A stretch of 50,155 nt of DNA from JAJYBV01 sp021812265. GTDB taxonomy: Bacteria; Chloroflexota; Ktedonobacteria; Ktedonobacterales; JACDGC01. The notes beneath the pieces are model-generated. The model did no database searches, had not been told where the DNA came from, and worked only from the letters and a program-made list of their open reading frames with translations. Positions 6,764-15,097 of the stretch are shown piece after piece. The stretch is from contig DAIDIC010000079.1 of NCBI GenBank assembly GCA_027459525.1, positions 1 to 50,155 of the forward strand, in the 5' to 3' direction. Both the position numbers and the translations under genes were made by a program. The number at the start of each line of letters is the position of its first letter. The stretch's first letter is position 1.

Positions 6764-8722
6764 GTGAATCCGGTTGAAGCGGCAAAAGAACAAGTTAGGA
6801 AGGATCTGTGCAAAGGCGGCGTTCTCGATAATCGCCTCGATGGCTATGAAGAACGCGAGCAACAGATTCAAATGGCAGAAAAGGTTGCTGTCGCCATCGA
6901 AACCGGCGCGCATACAGTGATAGAAGCGGCTACCGGCACAGGAAAATCGCTTGCCTATCTGTTGCCATTGGCGCGCACCGATAAAGTAGCTATTATAGCT
7001 ACCGCAAATAAGGCATTGCAAGAACAGTTATTTTATAAAGATATCCCATTTGTGCAAAAACATGTTCGGCAAATAAGCGCCGCGCTGGTAAAAGGCATGG
7101 GCAATTATATCTGCTTGCAGCATTTTGAAGAGGAACGCGCCGGATTTCAAGGTCTTATTAAAGATAAAACCTTCGATGAGCTTTCAGACTTCATGCAAGA
7201 TACAGAAGATTTTGACGGCGATTTAGATATGATTCCGTTCAGCGTTACGCCTGCTTTAAAGGGGCGTATTGCTGCTGATTCGGATGATTGCCCGTGGAGA
7301 TCTTGTCCTTTTTATGAAGATTGCTATGTGCATAAAATGCGCGAAAAAGCAGCCAAAGCGCAATTGCTGGTAGTTAACCATACCTTACTGCTATTAGATA
7401 CACAAATGGAGGGATGGTTGCTGCCGCAGCGCGATATCGTCATTATTGATGAAGCGCATCACTTGGAAGATGAGGCTACTCGCGCATTTACTGTAACAGT
7501 ATCTTCTCGCAGCATAGATTTGCTGCTGGCGCAAAAAAGACTTCGCGCGCATTGCGACAGTGAGCCGATGGATCGCGCATTGCGGATGAACAACGAAATA
7601 TGGACAAGGTTGGAAGAATCAGTAAAATTCGGCGCGCGATCCAAAGTTCCGCTAACCGATAAATATGAAGAAGGTTTATTACTGGCGTCGGCAATTGCCG
7701 ATATCGGATCGAGTTTTCGGAGAAACCGCCCGGAAATGGTGGATGAACGCGAAGAACAGCTATTTGATAAACTGCAGCGCCGAATCGCGGCGACCGTTGC
7801 AGATCTGCGGTTAGTTTTTAATGCTGCCGGCAGCCAAAATTTAGTGTTTTACGCCGGCAAAGAAAAAACGAAACGCGGCAATTCCGCTATCATCTCCGTT
7901 TCAGCGGCGCCAATAGACGTTACAGAACTGCTGCGAAAAAATTTATTTGATAAAGTCAGCGTCATTGCCACATCCGCAACCCTTTCTGTGAATAACTCAT
8001 TTGAGTTTTTTAATTCACGTGTGGGTTTGGATGAAGCGGAAACACTGATATTAGACCCGGTTTTTGATTATTACCACCATGCGCTGCTCTATGTTCCGCG
8101 CATGCGCTGCGAACCGGCTTATGGCCCCGAAGGAATAAAATATCTTGATGAATTGGCCGAGCAGATGGGTATGCTGGTGCGCGCGTCGTTTGGCCGAGCT
8201 TTTTTGCTGTTTACCAGCATGCGCGCCTTAGAAAGTGTGTTGGACCGCTTGCAAGAACCGCTGGAAAATGATAACTTCACGGTTTTGGCGCAGGGATTTG
8301 ATTTAAATAGAACCGAATTAGTGCGCCGCTTCCGCACATCCGATAAATCTGTGCTGTTTGGGCTGCGCAGTTTTTGGGAAGGTATTGATATTGCCGGGGA
8401 CGCGCTTTCGTTAGTTGCTATAGATAAATTGCCGTTTGATCCGCCCGATGACCCAGTGCATGAAGCGCGTGTTAATTTTATGCGGGAAAAAGGGCTGAAT
8501 TGGTTTGGCGGCTATACCTTGCCACAGGCGGTTTTGCGACTGAAACAAGGTGTCGGTCGCTTGCTGCGCACAAAAGATGATCGCGGCGCGCTGGCAATTT
8601 TAGATACCCGCCTGCTGACAAAGTCATATGGCAAAAATGTTATTTTCTCTCTTCCACCGGCGCGCCGAACCGTTAAAATTGACGATGTGCGCAACTTTTT
8701 CGGCGGTGAAGAACACCATTAA
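6764..8722 (+). CDS. dinG: DinG-family ATP-dependent DNA helicase (XPD-like, Fe-S)
   Basis: The 652-residue superfamily 2 helicase has a Walker A motif EAATGTGKS (54-62) and a DEAH box (229-232). Four cysteines lie between them in the XPD/DinG iron-sulfur position: C117, C176, C181 and C187. The C-terminal half has the helicase motifs SATL, GSFWEGIDIAG-like (LRSFWEGIDIAGD) and QGVGRLLR. The family unwinds DNA with 5'-3' polarity and acts on R-loops, forks or damaged DNA. The length fits the short DinG/YoaA type without an exonuclease domain. The GTG start is chosen because AGGGAG lies 10 nt upstream. The stop codon overlaps the stop of the convergent next gene. YoaA is the main alternative name. 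Confidence 0.88.
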   Translation: MNPVEAAKEQVRKDLCKGGVLDNRLDGYEEREQQIQMAEKVAVAIETGAHTVIEAATGTGKSLAYLLPLARTDKVAIIATANKALQEQLFYKDIPFVQKHVRQISAALVKGMGNYICLQHFEEERAGFQGLIKDKTFDELSDFMQDTEDFDGDLDMIPFSVTPALKGRIAADSDDCPWRSCPFYEDCYVHKMREKAAKAQLLVVNHTLLLLDTQMEGWLLPQRDIVIIDEAHHLEDEATRAFTVTVSSRSIDLLLAQKRLRAHCDSEPMDRALRMNNEIWTRLEESVKFGARSKVPLTDKYEEGLLLASAIADIGSSFRRNRPEMVDEREEQLFDKLQRRIAATVADLRLVFNAAGSQNLVFYAGKEKTKRGNSAIISVSAAPIDVTELLRKNLFDKVSVIATSATLSVNNSFEFFNSRVGLDEAETLILDPVFDYYHHALLYVPRMRCEPAYGPEGIKYLDELAEQMGMLVRASFGRAFLLFTSMRALESVLDRLQEPLENDNFTVLAQGFDLNRTELVRRFRTSDKSVLFGLRSFWEGIDIAGDALSLVAIDKLPFDPPDDPVHEARVNFMREKGLNWFGGYTLPQAVLRLKQGVGRLLRTKDDRGALAILDTRLLTKSYGKNVIFSLPPARRTVKIDDVRNFFGGEEHH

Positions 8723-9141
8723 GCCGCTCGCTTCCATACGTCCGATTGAGCCGAATATGAATCATACACCATCTCCGGCTCATTATCCTCATCCAGCCAT
8801 AAACCAATAATTCTTTGGCCATGCCCCCATCGCTGCGCTTTTTGTGCAGCTTCAGCTAATATTGCCTGCCGTTCGTTTACTGGAACAACCCCGTAGTCAC
8901 AGCCATCATGCGCAACAATAATGACTAATTCTCCATCTTGGTCTTTTGATAACTCGGTTAATTTTTGCTGAATATCGACAATTTTTTCCTTTTTTTCAAT
9001 GGTTAAAAAAGTCTCAGGCTGATGCTCTGTTACAAAATCAACCCGTTCTACACCAAAAAATTGTTTCACCCATTTTTTTACCGGATCTTTCAGCCAATGA
9101 TCTGCGCACGCTATAGCTGTGGCGTGCGATATTTTTTTCAT
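8719..9141 (-). CDS. Carbonic-anhydrase-like protein (putative zinc protein)
   Basis: The 140-residue protein has the spaced ligand set typical of small beta-carbonic-anhydrase-like proteins: C12-x-D14 near the N-terminus, then H78-D-G-C81-D-Y-G. These would bind one zinc ion through C12, H78 and C81. The rest is an alternating beta/alpha pattern (LVIIVAH, RIIGLWL). The protein is shorter than true beta-carbonic anhydrases (about 200 residues), and catalytic activity is unproven. It fits the uncharacterised Pro_CA_2 type of family. Its stop codon TAA overlaps the dinG stop, making the two genes exactly convergent. The ATG is the only good start. Confidence 0.6.
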   Translation of the reverse strand: MKKISHATAIACADHWLKDPVKKWVKQFFGVERVDFVTEHQPETFLTIEKKEKIVDIQQKLTELSKDQDGELVIIVAHDGCDYGVVPVNERQAILAEAAQKAQRWGHGQRIIGLWLDEDNEPEMVYDSYSAQSDVWKRAA

Positions 9142-9545
9142 ACGATATTTTCAACTTTCAAAATTTATATATCCCACTCGCCGCAAGGCCGGCCGCAATA
9201 AAAAGAGAGCAGACAAGTGTTGCGGCGCACAGCCTGTATAGTGTGGAAAATTGCATATATACATGCCTGCCTGAATACTATTTCAGGCAAATTTCTGCTA
9301 TTTTATAGTAATCGGCAGGATTAAAAATTTGTATAGCAATTTTTAGAAATTAGTCCAATACCTATAGACAAATTGGAAATAATATTCTAAAATAAGAATA
9401 GGCCAATGAACATCGGCGTGTGTCGCTTGCCCATATAGCATTGCGCGAAAACCGCCGAGCTTCAGCTGTCAAAAAGACACAGGCGCTTTCCATTCACAAC
9501 ATATGCATCATATGAGAATCGTCTGCGCCAAAAAGGAGCGAAACA
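9142..9545. other. Divergent intergenic region, AT-rich
   Basis: This 400-bp spacer should hold the promoters for the carbonic-anhydrase-like gene (minus) and the RHH-like gene (plus). It contains a short hairpin (CCTGAA/TTCAGG near 9270-9290) and several AT-rich blocks that could be -10 elements. None has a convincing -35 partner. No gene or repeat copy is present. Confidence 0.4.
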
Positions 9546-9935
9546 ATGCAGCAAAATTTGCACAATGAACAAAACGCAGCCACACCGCAAGAAGACGGCA
9601 AAAACAACGCGGCCATTACCGATGCGGCGGCGTTCCAAAACGTAGCCATACAAGGCAAATACAAGGCAGTTGGGTTTGTAAAAATGGCGCCTGATGTATT
9701 AAAAGCAATGTCACACGCCGCGCAAAGAGCAGGCAGAACAACAAGCGATGTGTGGGGCGAAGCGGCGCGTGAGTGGCTGTTAAAAAAATCACTTGAAATT
9801 GATTATGATATACTCAGCAACCAGCCGGATCGCCGCAAAGAAGCTGCTCCGCTGGCAGATATGCGCATACGCATCTGGGGATCTATCGATACACTTATGG
9901 CCGATATCCGCGAAACCCCATCTGCAGTTGCCTAA
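9546..9935 (+). CDS. Ribbon-helix-helix-like small protein, unknown role
   Basis: The 129-residue protein has a polar, probably disordered N-terminus (1-36). Residues about 40-82 read KAVGFVKMAPDVLKAM..GRTTSDVWGEAAREWLL. This has the strand, helix, Gly-Arg-turn and helix layout of Arc/CopG-type ribbon-helix-helix DNA-binding proteins. The C-terminal 45 residues match nothing I recognise. AAAAAGGAG stands 7 nt before the ATG, a strong ribosome site. No toxin gene is adjacent, so an antitoxin role is not supported. A DNA-binding regulator is possible but not shown. Confidence 0.55.
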   Translation: MQQNLHNEQNAATPQEDGKNNAAITDAAAFQNVAIQGKYKAVGFVKMAPDVLKAMSHAAQRAGRTTSDVWGEAAREWLLKKSLEIDYDILSNQPDRRKEAAPLADMRIRIWGSIDTLMADIRETPSAVA

Positions 9936-9957
9936 TAACAATAAAAAATAACGCGCG

Positions 9958-11361
9958 CTATGTCAGTTTTTTCATGCGAACGCTTAAAAACAGCGCCAGC
10001 AAACTCACTAAAATTAACGGAGCAAAAATAACTTCGGGCGTTTTCAACACATCCCAAAATATACCGCCTATCAAAGGACTGAGAAACGCTATTGAATAAC
10101 TTATGGATAACATAACACCATTCATCCGGGTGATATATTTCGGCGATGATTTCAGCAAAATTCTTGCTTGCCCCATAATAAACAATGCCGCTGAAGTCAT
10201 CCCGAATACACCGGATAACACAACGCCAAAGCTCATCGGCAGAATATACCAGCCAACGGCGGCGGCCACCGAAATAACAGAAACAAACACAAAAATTGTT
10301 TTACTCGAGGTAAATCTTTCCCCGGTAACCGATAAAAATATACCGGCTATCAATTGCGTTACTGTCAACACACTTAGCGCTAAAATACCGTCACTGCGCC
10401 GCAAAAATTGATAATACACCGGCAGCCAAGCGCTTAATATAAAAAACATCGCGCTTCCGCTGCCCAGCAGCATTCCGCCTTCAACAGTTCTGCCCAGCGG
10501 AAAGTGATTATCTGTTGCAGATGGATCTACGGGGGCGCCAACAGAAGCGTATTCATCCTCAAACCGCAATACGGCAGATTCAACAGCCATATTGACGGTT
10601 ACATCGGCGTTATTTAAGAATGCTGCCTGCGCAGATGATTCAGCGCCGCCGAATGCAGTAATATCGCTGGCAGTTCGTAATTTTTTTTGATGTTGCCGCG
10701 GTCCCTTTGCACTTTCCACACCTTCAGATATCTTTGGCTCCGGAGCCAAGCGAATCAGAAAGATCCAAGCGGCAAGGCAAAACAATACAGGAATAGTCCA
10801 AAAAATAAATGTCGGCCGCCAGCCATGCAAAGCGTTATATAAAAATGGATAGGTAAAGGAAGCGGATAAAATTTCTCCAACCATAAGGCCGGATGAATAT
10901 ATTGCCGTAACTTGGCCAATGCGATTAGGAAACCAAGATTGAATGAAAAGCGGCAACGTTGTTTGCCCCAGTGTTACGCTGAAACTCACCGCAAACATCA
11001 AGAAAAACATTGAATTTGCGTCTGGCGCAAATGTGCGCGCGGCAGAAAAAAGCAGTTCCCCAATGATTGAAAGAAAAATAGTTTTTTTTGCTCCGACGCG
11101 CGCGCTGATAAAACTGCACGGAATAGCGCCTAAAGCAATAACCAATGGCAAAACACCGGTCATCAGGCTGGTTTGTGTATAATTTAATCCTAAAGCAGCC
11201 TTCATCAAAGGAAGAATTGGCGGCGTTTCCAGCAAAACAGATCGCAGATTAAACCCTGTAAGCGCCAATAAAACTAAAAGCAGGATAAACACCATACGTC
11301 GCGGATGTTCTGACGCTTGGTTTTTGGCTATATCTTTAGGAATAACAGTATTTGGGTCCAA
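9958..11361 (-). CDS. MFS permease, CynX/NimT-like
   Basis: The 467-residue integral membrane protein has about 12 hydrophobic segments in two bundles. After TM1 comes FNLRSVLLETPPILPLMK and LNYTQTSLMTGVLPLV, a pattern typical of the CynX/NimT (cyanate/nitroimidazole transporter) branch. A long soluble loop of about 75 residues (roughly 210-285) joins the halves. The substrate cannot be predicted. The frame opens with TTG at 11361 and no clear ribosome site. The first ATG is at codon 23, just before TM1, so the exact start is uncertain. It is transcribed alone toward the RHH-like gene. Confidence 0.75.
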   Translation of the reverse strand: MDPNTVIPKDIAKNQASEHPRRMVFILLLVLLALTGFNLRSVLLETPPILPLMKAALGLNYTQTSLMTGVLPLVIALGAIPCSFISARVGAKKTIFLSIIGELLFSAARTFAPDANSMFFLMFAVSFSVTLGQTTLPLFIQSWFPNRIGQVTAIYSSGLMVGEILSASFTYPFLYNALHGWRPTFIFWTIPVLFCLAAWIFLIRLAPEPKISEGVESAKGPRQHQKKLRTASDITAFGGAESSAQAAFLNNADVTVNMAVESAVLRFEDEYASVGAPVDPSATDNHFPLGRTVEGGMLLGSGSAMFFILSAWLPVYYQFLRRSDGILALSVLTVTQLIAGIFLSVTGERFTSSKTIFVFVSVISVAAAVGWYILPMSFGVVLSGVFGMTSAALFIMGQARILLKSSPKYITRMNGVMLSISYSIAFLSPLIGGIFWDVLKTPEVIFAPLILVSLLALFLSVRMKKLT

Positions 11362-11408
11362 ATCGGCAGCTCAACAATACAAAAAATAGAGAACGCAATG
11401 GCGGAATC

Positions 11409-11463
11409 CATCTTTCACTTTTTTCGGGTCGCGGCAATGGCGGCAAGAAAAGCATGAAAGATG
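11409..11463. repeat. Inverted repeat upstream of the MFS gene
   Basis: CATCTTTCA (11409-11417) and TGAAAGATG (11455-11463) pair, with extra partial pairing of CTTTTTT and AGAAAAG inside. It lies between dispersed repeat copy 2 and the MFS gene. Its function is unknown. Confidence 0.4.
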
Positions 11464-11511
11464 AGTCGTAAATCGAAAAGTCGAGTAAATATTTATATCG
11501 CTTTATACAAA

Positions 11512-11650
11512 TCAGGACTTTCGCTGCAGCATGGAACATTGGGGATGTATAAGAGGCGCCGCCCCTTGTACGAGGTTCTGGGGGTGTCCCCAGACCTCCC
11601 TTTGTTGCAGATACGAGAACCATGAGCTTCTCTTTCAAACAAAAGTCCTA
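11512..11650 (-). repeat. Dispersed ~135-bp hairpin element, copy 2 (reverse orientation)
   Basis: Read on the minus strand it runs from TAGGACTTTTGTTTGAAAGA to GCAGCGAAAGTCCTGA. It has the shared interior GGGAGGTCTGGGGACACC, and the GTAC-containing hairpin is slightly degenerate. It is inserted just beyond the terminator of the ribosomal protein operon. Reverse orientation relative to the other copies supports independent insertion. Confidence 0.75.
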
Positions 11651-11659
11651 CAAATATAA

Positions 11660-11696
11660 AATATAAAAAAAATACGCGCCGTGTTACGCGGCGCGT
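11660..11696 (-). terminator. Rho-independent terminator of the rpsI operon
   Basis: On the minus strand an 8-bp stem, ACGCGCCG/CGGCGCGT (11674-11696), is followed by ATTTTTTTT. It lies 29 nt past the rpsI stop codon and closes the long ribosomal operon. Confidence 0.85.
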
Positions 11697-11725
11697 AGAA
11701 ATTGCAAAAACAGAAAGCCGCAAAA

Positions 11726-12133
11726 TCAGCGTTTGGTATACTGCGGAGCCTTACGGGCGCGTTTCAAACCGTATTTCTTGCGTTCTTTCATACGCGGGTC
11801 GCGTGTAAGAAGGCCAGATTGCCGCAATGTGGGGCGCAATGATTCATCAATTTTAACCAAAGCGCGGGCAATACCATGGCTGACAGCGCCAGCCTGACCG
11901 CTGACACCGCCGCCGATAACCTTAACAGTAATGGTAAAGCGTTCGGCAAGACCGGTAGCGGCAAGCGGCTGTTGAGCGCGCGCCACTAAGGTATCGCGGC
12001 TGAAATATTTTTTCGCGTCTTTACCGTTAATAAGGATACCGCCAGTCCCTTCGGGGAAAAGGCGCACACGGGCAACGGCAGTTTTGCGGCGTCCGACAGC
12101 GGGAATATACCCTGAATCAGTATTTTTCGGCAT
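11726..12133 (-). CDS. rpsI: 30S ribosomal protein S9
   Basis: The 135-residue S9 has the family hallmarks: GRRKTAVARVRL near the N-terminus, GGGVSGQAGAVSHGIARAL in the centre, and a basic C-terminal tail ending KAPQYTKR, which reaches the P-site tRNA. The tail usually ends QFSKR; the Tyr-Thr change here is minor. The gene starts 3 nt after rplM, and its ribosome site (GGAGAG) overlaps the rplM stop region, so the two are translationally linked. It is the last gene of the operon before a strong terminator. Confidence 0.97.
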   Translation of the reverse strand: MPKNTDSGYIPAVGRRKTAVARVRLFPEGTGGILINGKDAKKYFSRDTLVARAQQPLAATGLAERFTITVKVIGGGVSGQAGAVSHGIARALVKIDESLRPTLRQSGLLTRDPRMKERKKYGLKRARKAPQYTKR

Positions 12134-12136
12134 AAA

Positions 12137-12616
12137 TTACTCTCCATCTCCTTCCCGAACAATATCATGGAACGAATCCGGGGTAGGAGTTTTCCACGGA
12201 GTTGGCTGCTGGGCGGCATGCGGATGATCCGGCCCGGAATAAATTTTCAGCCGGGTTAATAACTGATCGCGCATTTTATTTTGGGGCAGCATACCTTTGA
12301 CCGCCTCTGAAATTACGCGATCGGGGTGTTTCTCCATCATTTGCCGCAAAGTGTTTGATTTCAAGCCTCCGGGATATTGGGAATGCCGATAATACACTTT
12401 TTGATCTAATCGGTTGCCGGTAACAACCAGTTTATCAGCGTTAACGACGATGACAAAATCGCCGCAAATAAGGTTTGGTGTAAATGTTGGCTTGTGTTTA
12501 CCACGCAGTATCGTGGCGATTTGCGTGGCCATCCGGCCCAACACCAGACCTTGCGCGTCGATGACATACCACTGAGATTCAATCTCAGAAGCGCGCGCAC
12601 TATAGGTCTTTGCCAT
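12137..12616 (-). CDS. rplM: 50S ribosomal protein L13
   Basis: The 159-residue L13 is recognised by WYVIDAQGLVLGRMATQIA, LRGKHKPTFTP, GDFVIVVNADKLVVTG, YYRHSQYPGGLK and AVKGMLPQNKM. The ATG at 12616 (MAKTYSA) is preferred because GGAG lies 7 nt upstream and it matches the usual L13 N-terminus. The open frame extends 20 codons further. The start overlaps the 3' end of truA by 17 nt. The C-terminal tail after HPHAAQQP is about 20 residues longer than in E. coli. L13 binds 23S rRNA early in assembly. Confidence 0.97.
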   Translation of the reverse strand: MAKTYSARASEIESQWYVIDAQGLVLGRMATQIATILRGKHKPTFTPNLICGDFVIVVNADKLVVTGNRLDQKVYYRHSQYPGGLKSNTLRQMMEKHPDRVISEAVKGMLPQNKMRDQLLTRLKIYSGPDHPHAAQQPTPWKTPTPDSFHDIVREGDGE

Positions 12617-13424
12617 AGTATTCTCCATTCTGTTGTTGCGCTGGCCACTGTAATGCGCCAGGATAATATTCGACATTTGTTAGGCAGAGTCCCTGCGGCG
12701 CAGCGGCTGCTCCGGGATGAATCGGGCTGCGCGTCGCCAAAATAGCGGCGGCGGCTTCCGGTTCAATTTTGTTCTCACCCACAAGGAGTAAAACGCCGAC
12801 CATACGGCGGACCATGCCGGTTAAAAAAGCATTTGCGGTGAAGTCACAATACACTTCATCATATACCTGCTGCACTTCCGCCAAACGCAGATTACGCACG
12901 GTAGAAGGCTGCGGAAAACCTTTTCGTTTGGTAGGGCTTTGGCCAAACGCCGCGAAATCATGTTCCCCTACAAAAACCTGCGCGCAACGGCGCATTGCAG
13001 CAATATTAAGCTGTTGATGTACACGCAAAGCAAAACGTTCACGCAGCGGATCGCGCACTGAATCGATGAACAGTGAATAGCGATAGGACCGCGAAAGCGC
13101 AGAGCGCCGCGCATGAAAGCTTGCCGCAGCTTCGCAGGCCGACCGCACCGCAATTGCAGCCGGCAAAAAAGCGTTAGTTCCTCGAACAATCTCATCCATC
13201 GTTCTTACGCCGGCGGCGTCGATATAGGAAATCACCTGCCCGCGCGCATGTACCCCGGCGTCGGTTCTGCCGGCGGCAATTACAGCAACCGGAAAATTAT
13301 GCAAACAGCTCAGCGCAGATTCAAGCGTTCCTTGGACAGTTGGCTGCTTAAGATCTTTTTGACGCTGAAAGCCGCGAAAACCTGTGCCGTCATAATGAAT
13401 TAATAAAGCAACCGTTCGAGACAT
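12600..13424 (-). CDS. truA: tRNA pseudouridine(38-40) synthase
   Basis: The 274-residue TruA has the catalytic aspartate D55 in AGRTDAGVHA, the N-terminal YDGTGFRGFQ, and the later SFHAR and FLTGMVRRMVG motifs. It isomerises uridines 38-40 in the anticodon stem-loop of many tRNAs. It sits between rplQ and rplM, the classic position for truA in alpha-operon extensions. The ATG has no good Shine-Dalgarno sequence and lies 11 nt after the rplQ stop, so translation probably depends on coupling with rplQ. The 3' end overlaps the rplM start. Confidence 0.95.
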   Translation of the reverse strand: MSRTVALLIHYDGTGFRGFQRQKDLKQPTVQGTLESALSCLHNFPVAVIAAGRTDAGVHARGQVISYIDAAGVRTMDEIVRGTNAFLPAAIAVRSACEAAASFHARRSALSRSYRYSLFIDSVRDPLRERFALRVHQQLNIAAMRRCAQVFVGEHDFAAFGQSPTKRKGFPQPSTVRNLRLAEVQQVYDEVYCDFTANAFLTGMVRRMVGVLLLVGENKIEPEAAAAILATRSPIHPGAAAAPQGLCLTNVEYYPGALQWPAQQQNGEYYGKDL

Positions 13425-13435
13425 AACACAAAGAA

Positions 13436-14083
13436 TTACTCAGCGGCCTTAACCACAAGCTCTAACTGCGCTATTTCGGCGCCGTCACCGGCTCTGCGGC
13501 CGATTTTAGTAATGCGTGTATAACCGCCATTGCGGTCCGCATAGCGATCATAAAAGTTGGTATCGAATAATTTTGCAATGACATATTTATTATTGATACG
13601 GCGCGAGACAACTTGGCGGGCGTGCACTTCAACAGCGCGCGCTTTCCGCGCAGCGGTCAAACCGGCGCGCGCTTCGTCGGTATTATTGTTAAAAAGCTGC
13701 AATAAACGCGCTTTGCGATCATCGAGTTCACGCATATATCGTTCGCGGATTTCGTCGCGCAAAGGGACTTTTTGTGCAACAAGGCGTTCTTCATTAGTCA
13801 GCACTTGGGTATCGAGCGAGAAGTGAGCTTCTCCTGCCAGCGACCACAGCTGATCAGCCACGGACTGATCCTTTACCGCGTCGAGAAGAAATGCCCGGGA
13901 TTCGCGATGCCCGCGCAAAGCGGTGGCAATAACCCGTTCCAACTCAGATTGTACGGCTTTGGCGCGCGCCACCGTAGTTTTAATTTTTTCATGAAGTACG
14001 ACGCCTTCAATAAGATTACGGAAAGCTGCCCGACGCTGTGGTTCGGGCATATTGATGCGATTTCCGGCAATGCGATGACGCAC
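13436..14083 (-). CDS. rplQ: 50S ribosomal protein L17 with large internal insertion
   Basis: The ends are typical L17: GNRINMPEPQRRAAFRNLI and HEKIKTTVARAKAVQSELE at residues 7-49, and KLFDTNFYDRYADRNGGYTR followed by KIGRRAGDGAEIAQLELV at 171-210. Between them, about residues 55-150 form a charged, helical segment where most bacterial L17 proteins have only about 20 residues. Total length is 215 residues against about 120 usually. The reading frame is continuous and ribosomal-like in base use, so this is an insertion rather than a sequencing error. GTG start with TGGAGG 8 nt upstream. L17 lines the 50S exit-tunnel region. Confidence 0.95.
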   Translation of the reverse strand: MRHRIAGNRINMPEPQRRAAFRNLIEGVVLHEKIKTTVARAKAVQSELERVIATALRGHRESRAFLLDAVKDQSVADQLWSLAGEAHFSLDTQVLTNEERLVAQKVPLRDEIRERYMRELDDRKARLLQLFNNNTDEARAGLTAARKARAVEVHARQVVSRRINNKYVIAKLFDTNFYDRYADRNGGYTRITKIGRRAGDGAEIAQLELVVKAAE

Positions 14084-14120
14084 GTTCTGCCTCCAGAATA
14101 AAAAATAGTAGACTGAATCT

Positions 14121-15083
14121 TCAGTCTTTTAATTGATCCCTCGTAGGGAGAAACTGACGTTCAACAAGTTTATCACGCAATTCAGTTAAACTTTTTTCTC
14201 CGAAATTGCGCACAGCCATTAAATCATCCTGACTCATGGTCAAAATTTGGCCAACACGAGTGATATTACTGCGTTTCAAGCAATTATAAGCGCGAACCGT
14301 AAGTTCGAGATCTTCAATCAATGTATCGTAGACTTGCTGAGGAATGGCAATAGAAGAAAGTGTTGGCGCAGCCACATCAACTTCTTCACCCAGCGCAACA
14401 TGGTAATCGGCAATCATCGAGAAGTGCCGCACCAACAATTTAGCCGATTGACGCAAAGCATCCTCGGGGGAAGTAGCGCCGTCGCTCCAGATATCCATAA
14501 CGATGCGATCATAATTTGTCATCTGGCCGATGCGGGTATTTTCAACCGAATATCGTGCTTTTTGAATCGGGGTAAAGATTGCGTCGATTGGAATCTGGCC
14601 GATTGGCTGATCTTCGACGGCGTCAATAGAGCGATATCCACGACCTTTTTCCACGACCAAAACCATGGAAAAACTGGCTTCAGAGCTGTCTAACGTTGCG
14701 ATATGCGCCTCAGGGTTCACAATTTCGACACTTGAAGAAGCTGCAATATCCCGGGCAGTCACTTCACGTTCGCCGGTAACATCAATCCGCAATTCAACCG
14801 GGCTATCGGAAATAGAACGCACCCGTACACGTTTCATATTCAGAACAATTTCAGTTACATCTTCTTTAACGTGCGGAATGCTTTGAAATTCATGATTTAC
14901 GCCGGTTATGCGAATAGATGTGATTGCTGCGCCCGGTAAAGACGACAAAAGAACCCTGCGCAGTGAATTGCCAAGGGTATGCCCGAAACCGGATTCAAGA
15001 GGCTCGATAATAAATCGGCCATACGTAGCTGTCGTCTCAACGACCTTAATTTGTGGCTGTGTAACATCAAGCGGCTGCAACAC
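14121..15083 (-). CDS. rpoA: DNA-directed RNA polymerase subunit alpha
   Basis: The 320-residue protein has both alpha domains. The N-terminal assembly domain shows FIIEPLESGFGHTLGNSLRR and LLSSLPGAAITSIRI. The C-terminal domain (about residues 245-315) shows IEDLELTVRAYNCLKRSNI and GEKSLTELRDKL, which contact UP elements and activators. GTG start preceded by AAAGGAG. It follows rpsD by 14 nt in the standard rpsD-rpoA-rplQ order. Confidence 0.98.
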   Translation of the reverse strand: MLQPLDVTQPQIKVVETTATYGRFIIEPLESGFGHTLGNSLRRVLLSSLPGAAITSIRITGVNHEFQSIPHVKEDVTEIVLNMKRVRVRSISDSPVELRIDVTGEREVTARDIAASSSVEIVNPEAHIATLDSSEASFSMVLVVEKGRGYRSIDAVEDQPIGQIPIDAIFTPIQKARYSVENTRIGQMTNYDRIVMDIWSDGATSPEDALRQSAKLLVRHFSMIADYHVALGEEVDVAAPTLSSIAIPQQVYDTLIEDLELTVRAYNCLKRSNITRVGQILTMSQDDLMAVRNFGEKSLTELRDKLVERQFLPTRDQLKD

Positions 15084-15097
15084 GGAAGTAGCTCCTT

